A stretch of 64,000 nucleotides of DNA from Ostrinia nubilalis (GCF_963855985.1 NC_087093.1:16073001-16137000); one strand, 5' to 3'; positions 1 to 12,455 are shown, counted from the first letter of the stretch. The notes: generated by a model not told the origin, from the sequence alone. A program made the numbers and translations.

Positions 1-3000
1 ATCTAGTTGTCAGAACTCTTTTCAAGAGTTTCACGTGCCTGCAAATTAAATGAAGATTTTTAAGCTATCTATGTCTACAGGGTGTTCGGTAAATGGGTTT
101 ATGAGCCGACACTAGCCCTTGTTAACTCGAAAATTATCAAAAATCGCGGAACATACACGGGAGTGATTCGGATAGCCCTACTGTTGCTCTACCTCTGGAC
201 TTTAGCTTACACAAATTTTTGGGACACCCTGTATAAATTCTTGTAAAACTCATAAAACTAATTTTATTTTAGCAAGTAGGCTTTTAAAAAGCACTTTCAT
301 ACGTCACAGTATTAACCCTACCACTGCTTCGGGACAATAAATGGCTAAAGCCTGGTCCGTGAGCACGTAGAATTTTGTCCAATGACCTCAAGCTACCCAT
401 CCTTATCGCTCGCGCGTAATTATATTGCTGTCGCCACTGTGCGACGCGCGCCCGAAGTGAGTGTGCGAGCGCGACAGCAACATAATTACGCGCGAGCGAT
501 AAGGATGGGTATCATCATTGGACAAAATTCTACGTGCTCACGGACCAGGCTTTAGTGCTGAGAAGAAGCAGATAAAGTTACTTACCTTGGATTTTTGCCT
601 TTGATTCGAAGCATGAGATCGGCTGTATAAGCTGGTATCTTCATTCTCAGTAGCGTCAACAATTTGTACTTAATTTCGGATTCCGTATTAGTAAAATGTG
701 GTTTTCTCTCATCTAAAATTATTTTTGAAATATTTTATTTAATCACATTTCTACAAACAGATACAAGAGGCCTATTATACGACCCGTAAAGAAGGATACA
801 TGTTTCATTATTGCAGCTAAATGTGACATGTGAAACGTTGCTAGAATTGTTATGGTATTGAGTCTTATAATAGGTTCGGCTTCAACCTCTCAGAACATAA
901 AGAAGGTAATGTTTAAAACATTTGTAAAAAAAAACAGGTTGAATATTAAATTTTTCCACGGGTCCATAGAAAAAACTTCTCGTAAATTAGAAGATAGTAT
1001 GCTGTGTCATCAAAATAACAATAAAATTAATACTCACAATAACCAAATTTCATATTTTCGCGGATGAAACCTTCGTGAAAATTCCTCCAAAGAATCGGAT
1101 TTGATCCAGACGAAGTACTATTGTAAACCGGTACAATCCCGTTTTCGCTGCAAATAAAATTATTAATGAATTATTTTTGGAACCAAAAATCAAATTTAAA
1201 AAAAAGGATAAAGGTGTGCTATCAAATTACTAGCATCCTCTATACAAACGTATGATACATATTTCTGTTGCAAAACAACGCTAATTACTACTATCCAATT
1301 ACAATCGAAGCAGCAAAGTAAAGTTTTATTAATATTTTCTGGCGTTAAGAGTCGCATATTTTTTAAATAACTTCAAAAATAGAATTTTCTAAGGTGGTAA
1401 TCGAACCCCAGAGATGGTGAGAGCAGTCGCCCGATAAACGAAAGGTCGTGGTTTCGATTCCCACCTTAGGCAGTTCGAATTTTTCAAGTTATTTACTAAA
1501 TGCTAAGAAATTTTAATAACTGTTAATTTGCTGATCACATACCTCGTATATCTAGCTCCAGCAACAATGGTACAGTTGGAAACATAATCCACGGGTATCG
1601 CGTCGAAGACGTTCGTTTTATTGCCAATGAAGTAGTGGTTGAGTCCTCTGGCCACGTCAAAGGATACTCCTGTGACACTGTACCAGTTGTCCAGCCAACC
1701 AGGCACTGGGTCTCTGTATGTCGAATTAACTGAAAATAAAACAAACCTGTTTCAAATATTCGCGAATCGTCTCGTTCCCACGGCTGCAACTCCTGTGTAG
1801 CCAAGATCTACGGCTTGACCGCCAATAAAAACGCAACCAGTGAAGCTCAAGTTTGTCCCGGGGGAAAGTTAAACTGTCATTGGACTCGCAACAAAATTAA
1901 TAAGAAGAACATAAGAGGAGTTCGAAGTTATCAATTGTTATCGCAGTCTCATGTGACCGTTTAGGGTTTGATGTGAAGTAAAGTATTTTTTTTATGTAAA
2001 AAGTACTTTAATCATAATAATGTAAAGAAAAAAAATTACCAACTGATGGCCGTACGATGGTTGTCGGAACTACAGGGTCTGTTGCAATGTAATTTTCCGC
2101 CAAACATTTCGTAAACGTGTATGTAGATGGATGTTTCCCTGAAACATATTTTTAAATCATTTTAATAAAACACTTATAACACTGTCTTAATTAATTAGAC
2201 TATTGTTAGACGAATGTAAATGAATGTCAGCCTAAAGGCTCCACCTGCAAGGTGGACTAACGACCTCATAAAGGTAGCAGCAAGGTGCTGGATGCAAGCC
2301 GCTACCAACCGGTCATTATGGAAAGTATAAGGGGAGGCTGATGTTCAATAGTGGACGCGGCGCTTCTTCTCAGCACTTGCCAAATGTTTGTCTCGAAGCG
2401 CTGGTAGGGCAAAAAAAGCATGAAACATGTATAGGCTCCTTAAGAGCATTTGACGATTTGCAAGTACTAATTTAATTAGTCTAAACAAATAAAGATAATT
2501 TTGATTTTGGACGTCCTGTGTCCTGCAATGATGATGATGTTGGTGATGAAGCGTTAATATAAAACTTACCGATATATTTCATAGTTTTTTTAACATCATT
2601 TGGATACTTTTTCATAAATTCGTATATCTCTTCAACCTTCGCGGGGGCGGGATAGACTTTTTCTTCTAAAGTATCGTACATGGTCTGACTGAATGCCGTT
2701 GATATGTAAACGAAATTCTGAAACAAAAAGATTTTCATAGCAGAATATTTTTATTTGTCTCCATCATTGGGCTTGTCTGATACCTACCATCTTAATCATT
2801 ACTGCATAATAATTGTTATCTGCCTTGTGGCTCCAGCAGAGTAGAATGGGACCACTTGAACTTACAACTTTATTTACATACTTACTTATCAGATAGCAAT
2901 CATCATCGTCATTATCATGAGGTCATTTTGTCTCCACTGCAGGAGAACCACCCTCTCTAGGTTTAATATAAACCAGGGGCTAATATAGGAATTAGCTTAT

Positions 3001-6000
3001 CAGCCTGGCTGACGTTAGATAATAATAAAATCCCTTAGTCGATTCGACATCCATGGGATGTGGGGTGGACTTATTTTGCTCCTCCAAAAACCACACGACC
3101 AAACACCTATCCCCAAACTAAGATGTTTTTTGTATGCTATTGCTCAAGAATCCTTAAGCTCAGTATTCTATTCCCTATCCTGTCAACTTACTTCACATTT
3201 CTTCATTCCTTTGCAAAGGTCGACTATCCTTCGGGTGCCTTCGAAGTTGATATTCATAGCAACTTCCAAGGGCTCATTGAACTTGACAGTGGCAGCTGAG
3301 TGGAAGACCACTGATACCTTGAAATGAAAACTTTTTTAGTACCACTACACACAAAACAAGCCTTCTAAAATGATGCTGAAAACGCCTTTTAGATTCAAAA
3401 GTAAAAGTGCTTTTTAAAAGCCTATTTGCAAAAATAAATTAGTTTTATGAGTTTTTTTAATGGTGAATTTTAATAAGGTTTGTGACACCGCTTGTTGTTG
3501 TTGTTGTTGATAACATTACAGCTAAGTTTAGATCATTACGACAGTAGGATTGCGTGCGCAGACAATGGAACAAGAAATTGTATCCGTTAACCGACATATG
3601 TACACAACATTGTTTTGCTATCTTCATTTTTCTTCTATCGTGTGGGCTATAACATTAAGGTCATAACCCTACTAGGTTTTAATGCTGGCTGCACACTATC
3701 GTCCAACAGTCCAACTCTAGCCGTCATAAGTCGATCCAATCGTCTACACCACGTTCCAACTACGAGTATGAATGGCGGATTGTGTCAAATAAACACGATC
3801 AACCTCTCTAAAAGTTGAAAGGTTGGACAAACATATTGGAGTGTTGGACGGTAGTGTGAAGTTGCCATTAGCGTCTCCCCACAACGATGTAACATTTCTG
3901 TAGGTAAAGTACATACTGTAAGTGACTCCAAAGTCATACTATTTTTCCAAATTACAGGTTTCATATTTGCTGAGTTATGCCAACTGATATTTTAATTCGT
4001 GCCCACTTTTATGTATATTTACCTGATCTCTGAGGGTCTGCTCATCCTTAGAACTGATTCCCAACTTGGGCAAACATATATCGCCAATGATCGGTACTAT
4101 TTTGTCAAATACTTGCGGCTTTGTATTTCTTACTTTTCCAAAAATCTTAAACAAAAAACTTACGTCAAAACACATACGTCATTAATTACTAATTAAAATT
4201 AATTAGTAATTCAAAATTATAATGAACTGTCATGTTCTTTCAACGGTTAAAGGTTTTAAAGGTTAGTTTACACTGAAAATAAGGCATCCTTGAAGTTTTG
4301 TTATCAAAATACGTTTCGTATAATAAAATCTTTAAGTTTCATGACAAATACAAAATCTACGAAACTAGCGTCAAGTCTTTCGTTATCGCGGTGCGCCTTC
4401 ATTTAATAACTGTAAATACAACATAAAAATATTGTCTACATTTGTTTTTATTGTGCACTATTTAGCTTGATTTTTTATTATTTTCGTTTAGAGAACAAAT
4501 AGCGTGCGGGAAAAATTCGTGTAAGGCAATAAAATGAAAAATTTAATAGTTTATCGAAATAAATCAAATAAATAAATAAAAATAACTTACAGGGTTCTTA
4601 ACCATATGTTTAACCCTATTTTCGATGCTTTCGCCTTTCTTTTCACGAATTAATATGAATATTTTGTCGATGTCCTCACAATTGCGAAGTAGCGTTTCGA
4701 TGTAAGCCTGAAAAAGGTGCAAATAATTAAGACTATAAGGTTATGTAACAAAAGGTCAAGCTACTGCACTCAGGAGGATTTGATGAGTGCTACTGACAAC
4801 GCCACTCTTGTGGCGGAGTTTTGGGCTGACTCTGTGTAGGTTTGTTGTCGACACGAAAAGAAGAATAAGGTTATGTGACCATCACTCCATGTTAAAAAGC
4901 AAATAAATTGTTAAAGAACGCAAGGAGTAATGAAAGGAGATCTCTTCTTCCACTCGCACCAAAATTATGATCCAATAGTATTGTAAGCTCTGGTTTAAGC
5001 TTTACTATAGAGACGCCTAGAATATAATAGATTAATGCCCGTTTTCACCATCAATCCCTAATATTTAAGTGACCCCTTTGAAAACAAAATTCCTTATGTG
5101 TGTTCCCATAGCGGTCACTTAAAAATTATTAGGGATTGATGGTGAAAACAGGCATTAAACTTTCAATATCCTCAGCAATCTAGCATCAGAAAATTTTTAA
5201 AGGAACTAGTAAAAAAAGTACACTACCTTTCCAAGAAATCCAGTGCCTCCCGTAATAAATACAGACTTCCCAGCGTAGAAGTCTGACACCGATTGGTTGT
5301 TGTCTATGGCTGTTGATCTGGCCCTGAAAAGAATCAGTGGAAGGTAAATGATAACATCCATAACTGACCTCAATATCTATAGCACCTTTTCGAACACTTG
5401 GGCTGAGTTGCACCACCTAACTTTGGCCGTAACTATAGTTATCGTTATAACGATAACCGGTTTTTTTTGTATGGATTGTGACAGATTTTCGACGTTTGTC
5501 AAAATTAAAGTAAGATGGTGCAACCCAGCCTTAATGAACAAAACATGACAGTGTAATCACTACGTTACTATTACATGAATAGGTAACTGTTTTTTTATTA
5601 GGTAGGTACCTAAAGTTTTACTGAACTGTTCTCTACACATCATTTATGACTTCGGTAAGTACCTACTAAACAAAGTCCTTGTTAAAATAAAATAAAGAAT
5701 CATGGGTCTCAACACGACAAAGTCTTTGTTTTAGGAATAAGTTAAGAATACCCGACTCAAAATCCCGAATACCCAACGAGTAAAGATTACTTTAATCTTG
5801 GGCAAAAGTTAAATTGTCATAAAACCGCACCGAAGGATGAAAAGTTGAATGGATGAAAATTTGAGAATTAAGCCAAAATATGGCCACGTTCTTTTGTATA
5901 AAAAAAATCTAACCTGCTTAATATAGTCGTCACATTGTAACTTAACTTGAGTGATTTTTTACAACTATTTGTCAACACTAAACCGAAACTAACGGCTTGA

Positions 6001-6017
6001 TTAATTCCGTTAAACAT
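1..6017 (-). CDS. Fatty acyl-CoA reductase (FAR), 11 exons, 3' end off the window
   Basis: This gene encodes an alcohol-forming fatty acyl-CoA reductase, which reduces fatty acyl-CoA to fatty alcohol with NADPH (wax, cuticular lipid or pheromone synthesis in insects). Exons in transcript order: 6017-5914, 5323-5227, 4707-4591, 4145-4023, 3317-3192, 2717-2570, 2138-2040, 1729-1543, 1147-1071, 712-586 and 38-<1. All introns are GT-AG and the phases join, giving 414 visible residues; FARs are usually about 500-530, so the C-terminus lies off the left edge. The Rossmann motif TGGTGFLGK is at residues 59-67. The catalytic YxxxK is YTFTK at 245-249, and [16 protein letters not shown] follows. The C-terminal 'sterile' domain begins near residue 370. 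The start is the only Met before the NADPH motif, which leaves an unusually long N-terminus of about 50 residues, basic and free of acidic residues up to Asp43. The physiological substrate cannot be read from sequence. The 38-bp last exon is the least certain. Confidence 0.9.
76..234. repeat. MITE with TACAGGGTGT termini (copy 1)
   Basis: The element starts TACAGGGTGT and ends with its reverse complement, inside the last visible FAR intron. Its left half matches the element at 56262-56524. Its right half, including GATTCGGATAGCCCTA, matches the element at 13137-13498, so it looks like a chimera or a parent of both. Confidence 0.7.
345..555. repeat. 211-bp palindromic MITE in FAR intron
   Basis: The terminal inverted repeats are about 41 bp (CTAAAGCCTGGTCCGTGAGC at the left, its reverse complement at 515-555). 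A second inner inverted block lies at 395-434 and 473-512. The GC-rich centre sits between FAR exons 11 and 10. No coding capacity is seen. Confidence 0.8.
1364..1496. repeat. Palindromic tRNA-like MITE (copy A)
   Basis: The ends are inverted copies of AAATAACTT plus an A-rich run and GAACTGCCTAAGG-like sequence. Between them is a tRNA-like core containing GAAAGGTCG and a B-box-like TTTCGATTCC. It matches copies at 8258-8345 and 38587-38726. This copy is the most diverged on its left arm. Confidence 0.65.
1774..1927 (+). repeat. Dispersed ~150-bp repeat, family G
   Basis: This unit begins with GTTCCCACGGCTGCAACTCC and runs to AGGAGTTCGAA. It recurs at 10330-10472 (reverse), 49725-49876 and 54682-54826. 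The class is unknown; no terminal repeats or coding sequence were recognised. Confidence 0.6.
2248..2360 (+). mobile_element. RTE-like LINE 3' fragment
   Basis: This is a decayed copy of the LINE tail that recurs throughout the window. The shared stretch contains ACGACCTCATAAAGGTAGCA, GCGCTGGATGC-like sequence and TTATGGAAA, then the GGGGAGGC and TGTTC..AGTGGACG blocks. It is truncated at both ends. Confidence 0.55.
2361..2508 (-). repeat. Dispersed repeat E (reverse copy)
   Basis: This is the reverse complement of the repeat at 12241-12455 and 14602-14815. Its landmarks are CTTCTTCTCAGCACTTGCCA, TCGAAGCGCTGGTAGGGC and CTCCTTAAGAGC. It probably derives from the 3' end of a retroelement, and it directly abuts an RTE tail. 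Confidence 0.55.
5032..5158. repeat. MITE flanked by TTAA in FAR intron 2
   Basis: The inverted termini read TTAATGCC(C/T)GTTTTCACC and continue through CATCAATCCCTAATA with few mismatches, total about 127 bp. TTAA at both ends suggests a piggyBac-type target duplication, although it could be part of the repeat itself. Confidence 0.7.
5401..5530. repeat. MITE family D (GGCTGAGTTGCACCACC), copy 1
   Basis: Inverted termini GGCTGAGTTGCACCACCTAA and its near complement lie just inside FAR intron 1. The centre holds the palindromic TATCGTTATAACGATAACCG. Other copies are at 29618-29737, 42523-42676 and 58047-58166. Confidence 0.75.
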
Positions 6018-6850
6018 TTTTAAACTGAAAAAATTTCAAATCAAAAGCACCATTGAAGTATCAAAATCACAAGAACAAAAAAACAAATGAGAAAAAAATA
6101 TGAAGACGCATTTATATTAAACGTTCCAAAGAGCGTATCGCACACAGTGGTAAAAAGCTGCTGAAAAAACTGAAAATTTCTTAGACATCGCATGTCTAGG
6201 AAATTTGTTTTTTTTTTTAACTTTCTTTAATTTGATATTTCCAACCAATACTTCAATAACTATTTTCAATACGAGTACTCGTTTTCTATTAATAACTTTA
6301 TTTCAAGGATAAATCAATTATTTTTTATTAGAATATTTCGACTTTTTTCTATCTATACATATTTCTTAAAATAATTTGTTTCGAAATACTTTAAAGAATA
6401 AAGCAGTCTGCTCTGCACCACCTCGGTCTACAAATTTTCCGCAAAACGATCTTGTTACTCGTATACATAGATCAACAAAATGCAGTAGAAATGAAACGAT
6501 AAAATATATTTTCCAAGTCCTAATGCTTTTCTGCCCACTGTGCGTTTTCCTATCTGAAAACAATGACGGTGTACCTACCTTGGCGTCACCGGACGTGGAA
6601 TTTCAACTTACTCGTTTACGTTACGGAATCATAGTTACAGAATCATGATGATTGTTGGATTTTTGTCTGTAGTAGCTGAAAGGTCTAAATAACTAAATAG
6701 TTAGACTTTGAGCAATCCTCCGTCATCTACATTTTACTTTAAGCTTGACTTTTGGCCTTGTGTGAACCTTCCTTTAGGCACCAATGGCAGATACAGTTAA
6801 ACACTGTGTAGTTGTAATAAGTGATATTTTCAACAAAAATGGTAACCTTA
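6018..6850. other. FAR upstream flank, no gene seen
   Basis: AT-rich sequence upstream of the FAR start codon. No TATA box or conserved element can be placed with confidence, and the short frames here have no protein-family resemblance. Confidence 0.5.
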
Positions 6851-7023
6851 AGAGTAGGCGCACACCGTTGATTTTTCGTCAGCCGATATTTTAGTCGGGC
6901 AGTTGATCAGTATGGGCATGTATGGGAGCACACTACGCCGATTCGATTTGGCCGATTCTTCATACAAATTAAAATCAGGCACAACTATCGGCCAACTAAA
7001 AATCAACGGTGTGCGCCTACTCT
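6851..7023. repeat. 173-bp MITE with AGAGTAGGCGCACACC termini
   Basis: Perfect inverted termini AGAGTAGGCGCACACCGTTG at 6851-6870 and 7004-7023, with a further inverted match inside. It is a short non-coding DNA-transposon derivative. Confidence 0.8.
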
Positions 7024-7510
7024 AAGAGTGCTTGTAATCAATATGCACTGGTTGCACTTGGCCAGTCTGCCGTCTGTCTACCACCAAGCTGTATCTCATG
7101 AATTGTGACAGCGAGACAGTTGAAATTTTCACAGACGATGTATTTCTGTTGCTGCTATAACCACAGCTATAACAACAAATACTAAAAACAAAGTAAAATA
7201 AATAATTAAGTGGGCTCCATCCATACAACATAATATTGTTTTTTTTTTCCTTAAGTTTTATAGCATACCATAAGTACCTTGCTGCGCGAGTCTGACTCGC
7301 ACTTGGGCGGCTTTTTCATTCGTTAAATAAAACATCTAAATAATAAAAGATACTATGACGCCTACTAGTCAATACATCAATGTTTTTACAATAAGGTAAC
7401 GATGTTGTTTTTGATTCATATTCGACCTAAGTATTGTCACATGAAAAATCTATATTATATTAAAATTTCTTAGTGATTAGAGTCGCTTCTCAAACTAAAT
7501 TTTAATGATA

Positions 7511-8250
7511 GATCGCCCGGAGTCCTGCCAGCAGGACTTAAAGTACTTCCGGTAGGACGCAAAATTAAAAGATCACAGTTTCGTAAGTATACATTGTACA
7601 AATTTCAAATTTACACGAAAAAATAGAGTGTTTCTCTCTCTTTCACCCAATAGTGCCCAATATCGAAAAACGCGACTAACCGTTAGTCGGAGCCCGATGG
7701 CGCACGAGTATACACGGGGGCAGCGCGTTCGCGCTCGCGCGACACATTTTGACGCGCCGGGCGTGGAGTCGGCAACATTTTGGCGATAATATTATAATGA
7801 ATGTGAAGTATTCCAGCCTAATCAAACATTTATAATTTATTTCTTGTTTTTGTTTTTAATTTGTAGTGTATTTGTAAGTGATAGGTGTAATTTCTAATAC
7901 AAAGTGACGTACCAAAGTAATTAATTTAAAGTTCCTTATTATAGTTCCTATTAGTTAAGTTGAAAGAAGATAAACAAGTTTATAATATATTAAGAAAAGT
8001 AAAATACTGGTTAAACAAAATGATTCTACGACATGACTTTTTATTTAATAAACACTAACCAAGTGTTTACTACTTCTGGTGAGGATGAGTTCAAATTTGA
8101 AGGTCACCGTACTGCTGGAAGGACCAGCAAGCAAACACGTACAAATTGCGTACTGCGGGCAGGACTTGCGATAATCTTCTGGCAGGACGTTTAGAACAAA
8201 AGACCAGTCCTTCCAGAAGAGCTTCCAGCAGGACAAAGCACCGGGCGATC
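7511..8250. mobile_element. 740-bp TIR element flanked by TA
   Basis: GATCGCCCGG at 7511-7520 is mirrored at 8241-8250, and both ends abut TA. CCAGCAGGAC-like repeats occur at both ends. The interior has a GC-rich CpG-dense block near 7680-7760 (GCGCGTTCGCGCTCGCGC) but no transposase. It is probably a non-autonomous DNA transposon. Confidence 0.6.
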
Positions 8251-8257
8251 TATAATT

Positions 8258-8345
8258 AAATAAACAACTTGAAAAAATCGAACTGCCTAAGTCGTGGGTT
8301 CAATTCCCGCCCTAGGTAGTTCGATTTTTTCAAGTTGTTTATTTA
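8258..8345. repeat. Palindromic tRNA-like MITE (copy B, core deleted)
   Basis: The arms are the same inverted sequence as at 38587-38726 (AACTTGAAAAAATCGAACTG and its complement). Only the T-arm part of the tRNA-like core remains (GTGGGTTCAATTCCCGCC). It lies 8 bp beyond the TIR element ending at 8250. Confidence 0.75.
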
Positions 8346-11135
8346 AAAATCTATGTTCCTGCTGAATAAATATGTATACCTACATAGATCTAGGATGTTT
8401 GATTCCTAACAATATTGTATTCAAATTAGAATTATGATAACAGGTTGGTAAAATATTACTGAATTTAAAATATTTAATTTACATTGAAAACTGTGTTAAG
8501 GTTGTCCTAAGTTACACACGTCATCGGCACATAGGTACAGTCAGCGTCAAAATTAAATAGGTCGTGACACCCAAAGTGGCCAATAAGTTGACAATACATC
8601 ATCATCATCATCTCAGCCATAGGACGTCCACTGCTGTAGGTACATAGGCCTCCCCCAATGCTTTCCATGTTACCCGGTGACAATACAACTTTATTCCAAT
8701 TGTAACAAAGACGTGTTGAGAATTTCTAGGCTACTTGGTGCCACGATCTATTTGAGGCTGTACCATCTAAGTAAATGTTAAAAAAACATCTTGCGTTGTT
8801 TGTTGTTGTCAATAAACTTATTAATTATTATGATTTTTGACAGTTTCAAAGTTCATGGATTATTTTTGTATATCCGTTCATTTAGGTTTTGTTTCTGAAA
8901 AAACAAAATAAATAAGATATGGAATTGAGTTTTGCGACTTGAATAGTTAGTGGTTATTGAACACAGATTTTTATTAGGTACTCCATGTCGTTCGGCACTA
9001 GGTTTTGTCTGGTTTAGGGTGTTTTTAACATCGTGCGATTTTCTTCACGGACGACGGATTTCCCCGCGTATTCCACGCATTATAATAAATACTTGTATGA
9101 AAATGACACTTGTGGGTGTCACGCATGCGGGGCAAACTCCAATGTTCAGATGTGAATAATCTTGTTAAAGTTGTTAACAATGTCAAGGTGTTGTCGAGAA
9201 CAATGCGCAAGTTTATCGTCCTCTGAAAAACTATTGTACCTATTGTAAAGTGAAGGCAAGTAGGCATAAGGCGAGAAGATAAATATCTTCTGACCGTGGC
9301 TTTGAATAAATAGATTTTGTACATCATTTCATGGGTTTTATCAATGTGTATACAAAAATCTTATTCTTTTTCTAAAGGAAAGGCAGTTAGAGCAAGGATC
9401 ATGCCAGTTCCTCTTTGGTTGCGGATTTCGGGTGCAGAAACTTTGGCATTATCACTATCCATCAGGTGAGATACAGGCCCAGTGTCCGTTGCGCTTAAAG
9501 AAAAGTGGCGTAGTTAGTCCTTAAGCCTAAATTAGCTTACGGTCTATCAGTAAAAAAAAAATCTAGCCATTTCGTAGATAATAAAAAAATGCCATATTAA
9601 CAAACAATGCAAGTGAAGCAGCAAGTCGAACGCACAGCATTGAATTTTTAAATTGTTGAAACTCTGTGATTGGTTCTTGTGTCATCCTGGGCGTCCACGC
9701 GCACTGTGAGACGTAATAGTAATGTTTGTGAATACGGGCGAAAGAAACAAAACCGAGAAGGATCTTATAAAAAAGTAAAAGCGAGAGATTTGTTTCATAT
9801 ATTACGTTTCTCCGAGTAATTCTTCGTGTATCTTATTGCGGACACAAAAACTGGAAACATTTTCCCTGAGGAAAGCTTAATTAATTGTTGCAAGTGTCCT
9901 TTATGTGTTTTGTCCCACGCAACAATCTAGGCAAGACCTAATTTGCAGGAAAGTATGTAGTCTGAACCTAATACAGTGGTCTACACAGGTAAGTATTAAA
10001 CATACAAAAGTATAAATCTTTGGTGTCCACTAAAGATTTATTAACCGACTTCAAAAAAAGAAGGAAGTTTTATAAGTCTTTTTTAATTACTTTTTTTTGC
10101 TATATATTTTCACAGATTACTCCATTCATTTGTACCGATTTTCAAAATTATCTTTTTGTTCAATTTATTGTCACTAAGTAATTTATTTATTTTAAACAAA
10201 TAAAGTAAATATATAAAAGGCTTTGGTCTCCTATTAACGCCGTAGGTCGCCTACAGCGTTACACCGTTGGCCACGTCACAATGCTTACTAGATCCAAGTC
10301 GAACCTTAACTTCGAACTCTTCCTATGTTTTTCTGATTAATTTCGTTGCGGGTCCAATGACTGTTTAACTTTCCCCCAGGACAAACTTGACCTTCATTGG
10401 TTGGGTTTTTATGGCGGTCAAACTGTAGATCCTGCTACACAGGAGTTGCAGCGGTGGGAACGAGAGGTGAGAATAGTCCCGTAGGGACATGTGTTGTGGT
10501 ATCTTTCAGACGTTGACTTTGGCCATAGCAATGGCGTATGGCATCCATAGAAATGTTTGATGCTGACGTAGCGGCGTCGTATGCCTCGTATACTAGCCCA
10601 AACAATTTTAAAACCGTATTTGATGACGCCAAAAAATATATTATGTAAAACATGAAAAGGAACTCCCATGTTCATTCAATAATATTAATAATAACTAATC
10701 ATTTTGTTCTTTAATTTATTATTAAATCAAGACTTGTGTCTCAAGTAACAAACTTCGTACGCCTACATAATTTATGTTCATCAGAAATAATGTACGATTC
10801 TAATGGTGAAAGAATTATTCTGATCTGTCCATTAGTATTTGATAAAAACAAACAAACCTATATATTTATTTTTATAAATTAAGTGTAGAAGTGTACTCGT
10901 AGATTGACAAACTCTGTTGAGAATTCTTTGCCAAGCTATAATAAACCTAAGAATACCGTAACAGATAACTCAAACAGACCTATATTTCGATCTAGAACGG
11001 GTCCTAAGGGAGGAAGGATAAAGCCTTTCAGAGGCGACACTTAAGAAGAAGTATTGAGGACATAGCTTACTTTTACGACAAATTGTACTGACAGTTTTAT
11101 TTGTATACGTCTTGCGATAATGAAAGAAAGAAAGT
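8346..11135. other. Intergenic stretch with small repeat fragments
   Basis: No host gene seen. It holds a minus-strand RTE tail near 8595-8668, a degenerate CGCCCGTATTCAC-type MITE at about 9597-9741 and a reverse family-G repeat at 10330-10472. The remaining DNA is AT-rich and unassigned. Confidence 0.5.
10330..10472 (-). repeat. Dispersed family G repeat (reverse)
   Basis: Reverse complement of the unit at 1774-1927, recognised from GTTGCGGGTCCAATGACTGT, GGACAAACTTGACCTTC and GGAGTTGCAGCGGTGGGAAC. Confidence 0.6.
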
Positions 11136-11152
11136 AAGATAAAATGTTAATT

Positions 11153-11710
11153 CCCAAAAAACCGTGGTTTTTTAAACAGAAAGGGATAGATAAACGCATA
11201 GTGTCAACGATATGCCGTCTTCGCATTGGTCACGCATGTACTCCAGTTTTCCTCCATAAAATTAATGTGAGAAATAGCCCATTATGTGTTTGTGGAGAAG
11301 ACGAAGGTTCCCCTGAGCATATTTTCTTTAATTGTAAAAATTATTCTGTTTCTTTATATGACATTCTTCCCCTTAAAACTCCTCGTCCTTTCAACTTCCA
11401 ATATATATTAACTCAACACTTTTGTATTAAATATCTAAGTAAATATTGTGCTGTCTATGACATTAAACTATAAAATTATTCTAACTCCTCTTTTCCTATT
11501 AACATAATTGTTGTGTCGTTTGACTGTGATATTTATTGTTGTTTTAGGTGGTGGTTTTAAGGTTTAAAAAAAAAAAAAACAAAGAAGGGGAAAAAACTGC
11601 AGCATTATCTAAAATATTACTGAAGCGGACTAAAGTGTGTGTCTCCTTAAACACTTGACATTGGCAGAATCACCGCGGCAATAAATCCGCGGGATAGTCC
11701 AAAAAAAAAA
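11153..11710 (+). mobile_element. 5'-truncated Jockey-like LINE with target duplication
   Basis: The reading frame to 11470 gives the C-terminal zinc-knuckle-like tail of a Jockey-clade ORF2 (CVCGEDEGSPEHIFFNCKNY, a CxC...HxxxxC pattern). A 3' UTR of about 230 bp and a poly-A run end at 11710. The flanks AAGATAAAATGTTAATT (11136-11152) and AAGATAAAATGTTTAATT (11711-11728) are a target duplication with one base of difference. The element is therefore an ordinary target-primed, 5'-truncated insertion. Confidence 0.85.
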
Positions 11711-12027
11711 AAGATAAAATGTTTAATTGGCACCAAATTACATTCAAATTCAAAATCGATTATTTCTTTAACTTAGTCTAAATCAGTTACAAGTTGTTGG
11801 AGCTTCGTATTGTTCACTATCAAGCAACAGATTTTGTTTGTGCTAGGTAAGAAGCAATACTTAAATAACTAATTTAACTTACATATAAATCTAAAACAAT
11901 AATGTTGTTTTTAGTTACAAAGGCTGTAATTGCTTGTTTCAGATCTAAAAAAAGTATTTTTTTTACAAATACAAATATCTATATTGTGAATCCTATAATT
12001 CACAATAAACCTATGTGAAATGGTGAC

Positions 12028-12230
12028 ATGTATTAAATTGTGGCTTGGTGTGGTCCCTTGATAGTTCCGTTCTACGTGTAGTGCGGGCAGGCCTCCCACT
12101 AGGTGGACCGACGATCTAGTGAAGGTCACTGGAAATACCTGGATGCGGGCAGTGCAGGACCAGTCATTGTGGAAATCCTCGGGGGAGGCCTTTGTCCAGC
12201 AGTGGACGTCATTTGGCTGAAACGAACATA
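12028..12230 (+). mobile_element. RTE-like LINE 3' end
   Basis: Contains GGTGGACCGACGATCTAGTG and TTGTCCAGCAGTGGACGTCA and ends TGGCTGAAACGAAC. In conceptual translation this class encodes the C-terminal RWTDDLV.., LWK.LGEAFVQQWTSFG of an RTE-type reverse transcriptase ORF. It is 5' truncated. Confidence 0.7.
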
Positions 12231-12240
12231 CTTGGCAGAA

Positions 12241-12455
12241 GAAATCAAAATCAAAAGTATTTATTCAGTTTAGACCACAAGTGGCACTTATGAACGTCAA
12301 AATATTATTATAGAAAATAATAAAAAAAGAAAAGGTAGCCCTTATGGGGCACTTTACATGTCTCCTATCTTTTGGGCCCTACCAGCGCTTCGAGACAAAC
12401 ATATGGCAAGTGCTGAGAAGAAACGCCGGAACAAACTCAGTCACCACTAATAGAG
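12241..12455 (+). repeat. Dispersed repeat E, copy 2
   Basis: Begins AAATCAAAATCAAAAGTATT and ends AACAAACTCAGTCACCACT. The internal block CTTCGAGACAAACATATGGC is shared with 14602-14815 and, reversed, 2361-2508. Confidence 0.6.
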
